NCBI GenBank assembly: GCA_023386675.1
Contig: JAEWJG010000292.1
Span: 1-5,902 of the forward strand
DNA length: 5,902 nt
Reading direction: 5' to 3'
Source: Actinomycetes bacterium
Lineage (GTDB): Bacteria > Actinomycetota > Actinomycetes > Actinomycetales > Microbacteriaceae
Shown here: in pieces, positions 1-5,494 of the stretch
Numbering within the stretch: position 1 is the first letter of the stretch
Layout of the letters: each line of letters opens with the position of its first letter
Notes under the pieces: model-generated
Told to the model about the DNA's origin: nothing
The model's database searches: none
The model's input: only the letters and a program-made list of their open reading frames with translations
Made by a program: the position numbers and the translations under genes

Positions 1-1170
1 CGCCAGCACCGCCGCCGCCGCGGAGGCGCAGGCGATCGTCACGGACATCGCCGCCGCCGAGGCGCCGCCGAGCGCGGCCAGCGGACCGACGATCGGTCCG
101 ACGGTGAACGTGACGGTCCCGAGGACGGCGGCGGCCGTCCCCGCTCGCGCGGAATGCGCGCCCAGCGCGAGGGCCGTGCCGTTCGGTCCGCCCAGCCCCG
201 AGGCGAACAGCCAGCACGGCAGCACCGCCACCACGCCGGGAAGCCCCCAGCCGAGCAGCACCGCCGCGAGCAGCATCCCGGCCGCGGCCAGCGACAGCAG
301 TTGTCCCCACAGATACAGCCGCTCCGGTCCGGCGCGGCGGACGAGCACCCGGCTGAGCTGAGCGCCGAGCAGATTCGCCAGGGCGTTGCCGGCGAAGCAG
401 AGGCTGAACAGCTGCGGGCTGAGGCCGAACTGGTCCTGCAGCACGAAGCTCGACATCGAAAGGTACGCGAAGAACGCGGTCCCGCCGGCCGCCGCCGCGA
501 GCATGACGAGCACGAACACCGGATCGCCGCTCAGCGTACGGAAATGCCCGGCCAGCACGCGGACGCCGCCGCGGTGGCGGGCGGCGGCGGGCAGCGTCTC
601 CTTGAGCCCGAACAGTCCGAGCAGGAACAGCGCGACGCCGGCGGCGGTCAGCACCAGGAAGACGCCGCGCCAGTCCATGACGAGCGCGAGCGCGCCGCCT
701 GCGACCGGCGCGACGATGGGCGCCGACGCGCTCACCAGCGTCAGCAGCGAGAGCATCCTGGAGAGCTCGGCTCCGCTGTACATGTCCCGCGCGACGGCCA
801 TCGTGATGACGAGGCCCGCCGATCCGGAGAGCCCCTGCAACAGCCGGGCCACCAGAAGGATCTGCACGGTCGGGGCGACGACGCAGACCACCGAGAACAC
901 CGTGAACAGCGCCACCCCGATGAGCAGCGGGCGCCGCCGTCCGAACCGGTCCGACAGCGGGCCGGCGACCAGCTGCCCCAGCCCCAGGCCGATCATGCAC
1001 ACGGACATCGTCAGCTGGGCCAGGGCGTCGCTGGTCCGGAGCGAGGACGCGAGCTGCGGCAGCTGCGGCAGGTAGAGGTCCATCGACAGGGGCCCGAACG
1101 CCTCAAGCACGCCGAGCACCAGGATGCTGCGCCGCACGCTCATCCGCGGCACCGCGACCGGGATGCTCAC
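1..1170 (-). CDS. Bcr/CflA-family MFS drug/proton antiporter (C-terminus cut by window edge)
   Basis: Inner-membrane exporter of the major facilitator superfamily, drug:H+ antiporter group with about 12 helices, most like Bcr/CflA proteins. The 390 visible codons have no stop, and Bcr-type proteins are usually about 400 residues, so only the last few residues are missing. Seen in the translation: helix 1 with the family-typical GPLSMDLYLPQLPQLA (26-41); the loop 2-3 motif A, GPLSDRFGRRRPLLIG (70-85); RLLQGLSGSAG (109-119) with VARD (126-129); the antiporter-type motif C, SAPIVAPVAGG (149-159); and the Bcr-like segment FAYLSMSSFVLQDQFGLSP (234-252). The GTG start overlaps the stop of the upstream hydrolase in a GTGA, which suggests translational coupling; no strong Shine-Dalgarno site precedes it. 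An ATG nine codons downstream (1143-1141) is an alternative start. As the last gene seen in the operon it probably exports a toxic substrate or product. The family call is firm; the substrate is unknown. Confidence 0.93.
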   Translation of the reverse strand, partial: MSIPVAVPRMSVRRSILVLGVLEAFGPLSMDLYLPQLPQLASSLRTSDALAQLTMSVCMIGLGLGQLVAGPLSDRFGRRRPLLIGVALFTVFSVVCVVAPTVQILLVARLLQGLSGSAGLVITMAVARDMYSGAELSRMLSLLTLVSASAPIVAPVAGGALALVMDWRGVFLVLTAAGVALFLLGLFGLKETLPAAARHRGGVRVLAGHFRTLSGDPVFVLVMLAAAAGGTAFFAYLSMSSFVLQDQFGLSPQLFSLCFAGNALANLLGAQLSRVLVRRAGPERLYLWGQLLSLAAAGMLLAAVLLGWGLPGVVAVLPCWLFASGLGGPNGTALALGAHSARAGTAAAVLGTVTFTVGPIVGPLAALGGASAAAMSVTIACASAAAAVLA

Positions 1171-2177
1171 CGCAGCCGGAGGGTGCGGCGGAGCCAGCTG
1201 TCCCGCGCTTCCACGGCCGCGCGCGACACCACGGCGTCGGGGGAGAAGCCGGAGAAGCCGTGGTAGGCGCCGCTCCACACGTGCAGCTCCGCCTCGCCGC
1301 CGGTGGCCCAGATGCGGGACGCGTACGCGACGGCCTCGTCGCGGAACACCTCGGCGCCGCCCACCTCGATGTACGCCGGCGGCAGCCCGGAGAGGTCGCG
1401 GGCGCGGGCGGGCGCGGCGTAGGGCGAGACGCGGTCGGAGAACCGGTCGGGGCCGAGAATCGCGTCCCACGCGGTGTCGTTGTTGTTGCGGTCCCACGCG
1501 CCGATCCCGTCGTACTGCTGCGCCGAGGGCGTCTCGTTGCGGTCGTCGAGCATCGGGCAGTTCAGCAGCTGGCCGGCGAGCCGCGGGCCGCTGCGGTCGC
1601 GTGCCATCAGCGCGACAGAGGCCGACAGGCCGCCGCCGGCGCTCGCACCCGAGACCAGGATGCGCTCGGCATCCACCCCGAGTTCGGCGGCGTGCCCGGC
1701 CAGCCAGAGCAGCGCTGCGTAGCAGTCCTCCGCACCGGCCGTGCCGCGCGCGGACGGACCGTGCGCTTCCTGGGCTTCCGGATGCAGACGGTACTCGACG
1801 GCGACGCCGACCATCCCGTACCGCACCGCCAGGTCGATCAGCTCGGGGGTGCCGAAGAACCGCGTGCCGAGCACCTGTCCACCGCCGTGGATGCCGAGCA
1901 CGGCGGGTGCGGGCGACGCCGACGCCGCGTCGTGACCGGAGGGCCGCACCACCGTCACGGTCACGTCCGGCGAGCCGGCAGGGCCGGGGACGAACCGGTC
2001 CTCCCACTCGACCGGCAGCCCCGCCGTCTGCTCCTCCATCGGTGCGATGATCGTGGCGAAGTGATCTCGATTGGCCAGGATGGTGTCCTCGCGCAGCGGG
2101 ATCCGCTCCACCAGGTCGAGGAACGCGGCGAGCCCCGGCTCCAGCTCCGGGTCGTACGGGACCGGCCGCGGTGCCAT
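1167..2177 (-). CDS. alpha/beta hydrolase, HSL/acetyl-hydrolase type (second tandem copy)
   Basis: Predicted cytoplasmic serine esterase of 336 residues, typical length for the hormone-sensitive-lipase-like (alpha/beta hydrolase fold-3) family; no signal peptide is visible. It should hydrolyse a carboxylic ester, lactone or similar bond. Seen: oxyanion-hole HGGG (97-100), nucleophile elbow GASAG with Ser179, acid-position segment GGAEVFRDE where Glu276 stands in place of the usual Asp, and the catalytic His306 in YHGF. It closely resembles the hydrolase just upstream, with roughly half the residues identical by eye. Unlike that copy it lacks the family's conserved APExPYPAxxED stretch and has an eight-residue-longer loop (about 132-150). 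I chose the ATG at 2177 because it starts 5 nt after the upstream stop, has GGTGAGG just before it, and aligns with the paralogue's start; an in-frame ATG at 2219 lies inside the upstream gene. Its stop overlaps the MFS start. Substrate unknown. Confidence 0.93.
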   Translation of the reverse strand: MAPRPVPYDPELEPGLAAFLDLVERIPLREDTILANRDHFATIIAPMEEQTAGLPVEWEDRFVPGPAGSPDVTVTVVRPSGHDAASASPAPAVLGIHGGGQVLGTRFFGTPELIDLAVRYGMVGVAVEYRLHPEAQEAHGPSARGTAGAEDCYAALLWLAGHAAELGVDAERILVSGASAGGGLSASVALMARDRSGPRLAGQLLNCPMLDDRNETPSAQQYDGIGAWDRNNNDTAWDAILGPDRFSDRVSPYAAPARARDLSGLPPAYIEVGGAEVFRDEAVAYASRIWATGGEAELHVWSGAYHGFSGFSPDAVVSRAAVEARDSWLRRTLRLR

Positions 2178-2182
2178 GCCCC

Positions 2183-3166
2183 TCACCGCCCCGCGAGCCC
2201 CAGCACGCGGCGCAGCCACGAGAACCGCGCGTCCAGGGCCGCCCGGGCGAGCTCGCTGCCCGGGGCGTACATGTCGAAGCCGTGGAAGCCTCCCGACCAG
2301 ACGTGCAGCTCCGCCTGGCCGCCGACCGCCCAGATCCGGGAGGCGTACTCGACGTCCTCATCCCGGAACGGCTCGGCGGCGCCCACCTCGATGTACGCGT
2401 GCGGGAGGCCGGAGAGATCGGTGGCGCGCGTCGGCGCGGCGTACTGCGGCGCCTCTTCGCTGAAGGCCAGCTCCTCACCGAGCACGCACTCCCACGCCAG
2501 CAGGTTGGCCTCGCGCGTCCAGGTGCCGATGCCCGCGTACTGGCGGCTGGAGACCGTCGTGTTGGTGTTGTCGATCATCGGGCACAGCAGCAGCTGTCCC
2601 GCAAGCGTCGGGCCGCCGCGGTCGCGGGCGAGCAGTGCGACAGCGGCCGAGAAGCCGCCGCCCGCGCTGCCGCCCATGACGACGATGCGCTCCGGGTCGG
2701 CCCCGAGCTCGGCGGCGTGCTCCGCCAGCCAGACGATGCCGGCGTAGCAGTCCTCCACCCCGGCGGGGTAGGGGTTCTCGGGCGCCAGCCGGTACTCCAC
2801 ATTCACGGCGATGACGCCGAGCTCGTCGACGAGCTGCACCAGGCGGCCGGTCTCCCAGCTGCGGTGGCCCACGACCATCCCGCCGCCGTGGATGTTGTAG
2901 AGCACCGGCAGCGCCGGCCGCGTGCGGTCGTGCCCGCGCGGGGTGAGGATCGTCACCTCGAGGTCGGGCGCGCCCGCCGGACCGGGGATGATCCGGTCCT
3001 CCGCGTCGATGGGGAGCTCTCCGATGACCTGCTCGGCGGAGGGGAAGAGCGTCGCGGCGCTGTCGCGGCCGGCAGGGATGGACTCGCGAGAGAGCGGAGG
3101 CTGCGGGTCGGCGGCCATCGCCTCCAGCACGGGTGCCAGCTCGTCGTCGAACGGGACGGGGATCAT
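2183..3166 (-). CDS. alpha/beta hydrolase, HSL/acetyl-hydrolase type (first tandem copy)
   Basis: Predicted cytoplasmic serine esterase of 327 residues, in the same hormone-sensitive-lipase-like family as its downstream neighbour. Seen: HGGG oxyanion motif (93-96), the family-typical YRLAPENPYPAGVEDCYAG (125-143), nucleophile elbow GGSAG with Ser167, acid-position segment AAEPFRDE with Glu265, and catalytic His295 in FHGF. This copy keeps every family landmark except the acid residue, where Glu replaces the usual Asp, as in its paralogue. The start at 3166 is supported by a clean AAGGAG four bases upstream. The reading frame stays open far upstream through the reductase gene, but that part is shadow sequence. 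The gene follows a 77-nt gap after the aldo/keto reductase, the largest gap inside the operon, and is followed after 5 nt by its paralogue. The likely role is ester or lactone hydrolysis in a small-molecule degradation or detoxification route; the substrate cannot be read from the sequence. Confidence 0.95.
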   Translation of the reverse strand: MIPVPFDDELAPVLEAMAADPQPPLSRESIPAGRDSAATLFPSAEQVIGELPIDAEDRIIPGPAGAPDLEVTILTPRGHDRTRPALPVLYNIHGGGMVVGHRSWETGRLVQLVDELGVIAVNVEYRLAPENPYPAGVEDCYAGIVWLAEHAAELGADPERIVVMGGSAGGGFSAAVALLARDRGGPTLAGQLLLCPMIDNTNTTVSSRQYAGIGTWTREANLLAWECVLGEELAFSEEAPQYAAPTRATDLSGLPHAYIEVGAAEPFRDEDVEYASRIWAVGGQAELHVWSGGFHGFDMYAPGSELARAALDARFSWLRRVLGLAGR

Positions 3167-3170
3167 GGGT

Positions 3171-3176
3171 CTCCTT
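3171..3176 (-). promoter_or_regulatory. Shine-Dalgarno site of first hydrolase
   Basis: AAGGAG on the minus strand, four bases before the ATG at 3166. It fixes the start of the hydrolase within a frame that otherwise remains open through the preceding gene. Confidence 0.8.
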
Positions 3177-3205
3177 CTGTCTGTCTGCGAGGGACTGCGG
3201 GCGTG

Positions 3206-3242
3206 CGAGTCCGGCGTACGAGTCCGGGCGTGGCGAGTCCGG
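3206..3242. repeat. Triple CGAGTCCGG direct repeat in the operon's 77-nt gap
   Basis: Three exact copies of CGAGTCCGG (plus strand) start at 3206, 3219 and 3234, so they are spaced 13 and 15 nt apart. The flanks are also similar: GCGTG, GCGTA and CGTGG precede the three copies. The array ends directly against the stop codon of the aldo/keto reductase (TGA at 3246-3244) and lies about 40 nt before the hydrolase start. It fills the only sizeable gap of the operon. It may be a protein-binding array, an mRNA-processing element or a simple slippage product; no hairpin followed by a T-run, as expected for an intrinsic terminator, is present. Confidence 0.7.
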
Positions 3243-3243
3243 G

Positions 3244-4209
3244 TCAGGGGCCGGCGGGGTCGACCACGTCGCGGTCGGCCCAGAACGGCTCCACCCGGGA
3301 GCGGATGGTGTCGGCGCCGACACGGTCGACCAGCGCGACGGCGTCGAGGTTGCTCGTGAGCTGCTCCAGCCGGCTCGCGCCGAACAGGGTGGTGGCGGTC
3401 GCGGGATGGGTCAGCGTGAACGCGACCGCCAGCTGCGCCGGGGTGGTCTCCAGCTCGGCGGCAAGCGCCGCGAACGCGGGCACGTCGGCGACGATGCGCT
3501 CCCGCACGGCGCCGGGGTCGCGTCCCACCTCGCGGCCCGGGCTGACGTTCCCGGCGAGGATGCCGCCCTCCATGACGTCGGACGCCTGCATCGCCAGACC
3601 CTGCTCCCAGAGGCGGGCGAACGGCGCGCCGTCCGGGATGGAGCGGCGGGCGACGCTGTACTTCAGCTGCGCGATCACCGGACCCGGGACGCCCTCGGCG
3701 GCCGCGATGTCGAGCAGCGACTGGATGTTCGCGGCCGACCAGTTGTTGACGCCCCAGGCGCGGATCAGGCCGGCCTCGGTCAGTCCGGCGAGGTCGAGCA
3801 CGAGGTCGCGGAGCTCCAGGTCGTCCCGGCGCAGGTCGCCGAGGATCACCAGGTCGGCGTAGTCGGAGCCGACGCGGAACAGCGCGTGCTCGAGCTGCGG
3901 ACGGAACCCGCCCGCGCCGTAGCCCTCGAGCCACAGCTTCTCGGAGAGCAGGTAGCTGTCGCGGCGGAGGCCGGCGGCGCGCACGATGGCCGAGAACAGC
4001 ACGTCCGTGAACACCGGCGGCTGCATCCCGCGGAAGCCGTAGACGCCCACGTCGAACAGGGTGACGCCGTGGTCGACGGCGAACGAGACCAGCTCGACCG
4101 CGTCGGCGAAGTCCATCCGGTCGTAGGTGTGCCAGGAGCCGAGGGAGAGCACGCCGGCCTCGATGCCGGAGGAGCCGAGCGGGCGGGAAGGGATCCGTGC
4201 GATGGTCAT
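3244..4209 (-). CDS. aldo/keto reductase superfamily protein with non-canonical active site
   Basis: A 321-residue protein with the (alpha/beta)8-barrel layout and length of NAD(P)H-dependent aldo/keto reductases, which interconvert carbonyls and alcohols. Seen: N-terminal RPLGSSGIEAGVLSLGSW (9-26); FDVGVYG with Asp53 and Tyr57; SEKLWL with Lys91; GVNNWS (153-158); AQLKYS (180-185); and a C-terminal cofactor-binding signature FGASRLEQLTSNLDA (276-290) with the expected Arg, Gln and Asn. Two departures from the usual Asp-Tyr-Lys-His tetrad are visible. The strand that normally ends in the catalytic His (DLxxxH) reads DLVILGD, so Gly124 sits in that place. The Asp-to-Tyr spacing is also one residue short. 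The cofactor site looks intact, so it may be an atypical reductase or dehydrogenase, or it may have lost standard activity. The start lies 12 nt after the dehydrogenase stop, with GAGAGG overlapping that stop. Confidence 0.9.
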   Translation of the reverse strand: MTIARIPSRPLGSSGIEAGVLSLGSWHTYDRMDFADAVELVSFAVDHGVTLFDVGVYGFRGMQPPVFTDVLFSAIVRAAGLRRDSYLLSEKLWLEGYGAGGFRPQLEHALFRVGSDYADLVILGDLRRDDLELRDLVLDLAGLTEAGLIRAWGVNNWSAANIQSLLDIAAAEGVPGPVIAQLKYSVARRSIPDGAPFARLWEQGLAMQASDVMEGGILAGNVSPGREVGRDPGAVRERIVADVPAFAALAAELETTPAQLAVAFTLTHPATATTLFGASRLEQLTSNLDAVALVDRVGADTIRSRVEPFWADRDVVDPAGP

Positions 4210-4216
4210 GGTGTCG

Positions 4217-4223
4217 TCCTCTC
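4217..4223 (-). promoter_or_regulatory. Shine-Dalgarno of the aldo/keto reductase, overlapping upstream stop
   Basis: GAGAGGA on the minus strand lies seven bases before the ATG at 4209 and overlaps the TGA stop (4224-4222) of the dehydrogenase gene. The arrangement suggests coupled translation of the two oxidoreductases and supports the chosen start. Confidence 0.65.
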
Positions 4224-5373
4224 AGCCGATCCGGGGGTCGATGACGGCCTTGATCTCGCCCAGCGCCGCCATGCTGGCGACCTTCGCCGAGGCTTCCGCG
4301 AGGCCGACGGGAGCGCTGAACAACTCGTCCCACGGCATCCGGTCGGCGAAGACCCGGAAGAACTCGATGGCGCGGGCGTAGTCGCCGATGTCGCCGTTCA
4401 GCGAGCCGACCACGGTCAGCTCCTTGCCCATGATGGTGCTGAGCGGGACGGCCTCTCCGGCCGGGCTGGTCGAGCCGACCACCACGAACGTGCCGCGCTG
4501 CGCGGCCATGGCGACCGCCTCCGGACCGACGCTCGGAGCGCCGGCGAGGTCGATGACGAGGTCGGCCCCCTGGCCGTCGGTGAGCTCCAGGACGCGCGCG
4601 ACCGTGGCCTCGGATCCTCCGGCGATGTCGACCACCGCGTCAGCGCCGAAGCGGCGGGCGGCGGCGAGCCGGTCGGCCGGAGCGCCGACGGTGATGACCG
4701 TGCCGGCACCGGAGAGGGCGGCGACCGCGGTGGCGAAGATCCCCAGCGCGCCCGAGCCCTGGACGACGACGCGGGAGCCCGGGCGGACGCCGCCGGCGCG
4801 ATCGAAGGCACGGAGCACGGTCTTGGCGGCGCAGCCGGCCATGGAGGCCCAGGTGTCTTTCACCTCATCCGGGAGGATCAGCTTCGCCGCGCCGGGCGTG
4901 ACGTAGGCGTAGTCCGCGAGTCCGGCCGTCGCGAACGGCGGGACGTCGGAGCGCTGCAGGAAGCCGTACCCCCGGTGGGAGCAGTGCACGGGCTGCCGGA
5001 GCACGGTGCAGCCGAAGCACGCGCCGCAGGTGGACTCCGACCAGCCGATGCGGTCGCCGGGGCGCACCGGGCGGCCGAGCGTGTCGTGGGCGCCGTCGCC
5101 GACCGCGACCACCTCGCCGACCATCTCGTGGCCGAGGACCATCGGCAGCATCCCGGGGAGGCTCATCGCGCCCGACCAGATCTCGATGTCGGTGCCGCAC
5201 AGGGTGGTGCACGAGATGCGCACCAGGGCCGCGCCGGGCTCGAGCGTCTCGGGCAGGGGGAGCTCCTGCAGGTCGAGCGGTTCGTTGTGGGCGGTGAGGA
5301 CGGCGGCGCGGGTGGTGGCCGGGCGGCCGGAGGCGGACTCCGGGGTCGCCGGGATGGTGCTGGGGATCGTCAT
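4222..5373 (-). CDS. zinc-dependent medium-chain alcohol dehydrogenase
   Basis: Cytoplasmic MDR-family NAD(P)-dependent dehydrogenase of 383 residues, converting an alcohol to an aldehyde or ketone (or the reverse). Seen: catalytic-zinc residues Cys59 in LCGTD, His82-Glu83 in GHEMVGEVVAVG (81-92), and Cys181 as the likely third ligand; a structural-zinc lobe with Cys116, Cys119, Cys122 and Cys131; and the Rossmann dinucleotide motif GSGALG (206-211) followed by the nucleotide-binding half (200-330). The segment with a longer loop and GDRIGWSE (107-114) resembles the threonine/sorbitol-like and phosphonate-associated dehydrogenase branches, but I cannot assign one. The ATG at 5373 is chosen because GGAG lies six bases upstream; it gives a Ser/Thr/Pro-rich N-terminal tail of about 20 residues before the normal domain start (TRAAVLTAHNEP). 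The frame continues upstream, but only antisense to the amidohydrolase. It is the first gene of the leftward operon, 12 nt before the aldo/keto reductase. Substrate unknown. Confidence 0.95.
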   Translation of the reverse strand: MTIPSTIPATPESASGRPATTRAAVLTAHNEPLDLQELPLPETLEPGAALVRISCTTLCGTDIEIWSGAMSLPGMLPMVLGHEMVGEVVAVGDGAHDTLGRPVRPGDRIGWSESTCGACFGCTVLRQPVHCSHRGYGFLQRSDVPPFATAGLADYAYVTPGAAKLILPDEVKDTWASMAGCAAKTVLRAFDRAGGVRPGSRVVVQGSGALGIFATAVAALSGAGTVITVGAPADRLAAARRFGADAVVDIAGGSEATVARVLELTDGQGADLVIDLAGAPSVGPEAVAMAAQRGTFVVVGSTSPAGEAVPLSTIMGKELTVVGSLNGDIGDYARAIEFFRVFADRMPWDELFSAPVGLAEASAKVASMAALGEIKAVIDPRIG

Positions 5374-5409
5374 CGAAGGCTCCAGGATCTCGGACGCGCG
5401 GAAGGCGTC

Positions 5410-5445
5410 GCTATGGGTTATTCTACATACGTTGACCAAAATAGC
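5410..5445. promoter_or_regulatory. Candidate shared operator in the divergent promoter region
   Basis: In the 121-nt space between divergent genes lies the only clearly AT-rich stretch of the window. It has an outer inverted pair GCTAT (5410-5414) and ATAGC (5441-5445). An inner dyad starts with GGT (5416-5418) and ends with ACC (5435-5437); about 12 of its 22 positions are symmetric. The two centres differ by one base. The position, covering the presumed promoter of the leftward operon, suits a repressor or activator site, but no regulator gene is in view and the family is unknown. Confidence 0.45.
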
Positions 5446-5448
5446 CAG
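5420..5448 (-). promoter_or_regulatory. Candidate promoter of the leftward operon
   Basis: On the minus strand TAGAAT (5425-5420) matches five of six bases of the TATAAT -10 consensus. A weak -35 candidate, CTGGCT (5448-5443), lies 17 nt upstream. Transcription would begin near 5413, giving a leader of about 40 nt before the dehydrogenase ATG. The whole element is inside the candidate operator. For the plus-strand gene TTGACC (5432-5437) resembles a -35 box, but no good -10 follows at normal spacing. Confidence 0.4.
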
Positions 5449-5484
5449 AGCCGACGAGGTCGTCCGCTCCGGTGCAGACCCACC

Positions 5485-5490
5485 AGGAGG
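5485..5490 (+). promoter_or_regulatory. Shine-Dalgarno site of the amidohydrolase
   Basis: A consensus AGGAGG four bases before the GTG at 5495. It decides the start, because no in-frame ATG gives a sensible N-terminus. Confidence 0.85.
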
Positions 5491-5494
5491 ACCC

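Noticed and set aside
1486..1497. A short GTT run (plus strand) suggesting a microsatellite.
   Set aside because: It simply encodes three consecutive Asn residues in the second hydrolase, with too few units to be meaningful.
154..2747. Long plus-strand frames at 154-1266 and 1260-2747.
   Set aside because: They are rich in Arg, Gln, His, Glu and Gly without fold motifs, and lie opposite the MFS and hydrolase genes, whose conserved motifs are unambiguous.
3167..3243. A possible intrinsic terminator after the aldo/keto reductase.
   Set aside because: No stable GC hairpin followed by a T-run on the minus strand; the structure there is direct repeats, not an inverted repeat.
2171..3862. A 563-codon plus-strand open frame.
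   Set aside because: It is antisense to both the first hydrolase and the reductase, with no recognisable domain and a composition typical of high-GC shadow frames.
2183..4333. A 716-codon minus-strand open frame running through the reductase region into the first hydrolase, suggesting a fusion protein.
   Set aside because: Only the part after the ATG at 3166 has family motifs and a Shine-Dalgarno site. Upstream, the frame reads Arg/Pro/Gly-rich shadow sequence of the well-supported aldo/keto reductase in another frame.
5432..5460. A plus-strand promoter starting with TTGACC.
   Set aside because: The -35-like hexamer matches well, but the sequence at normal -10 spacing (CGAGGT) does not resemble a -10 box, so I did not call it as a promoter.
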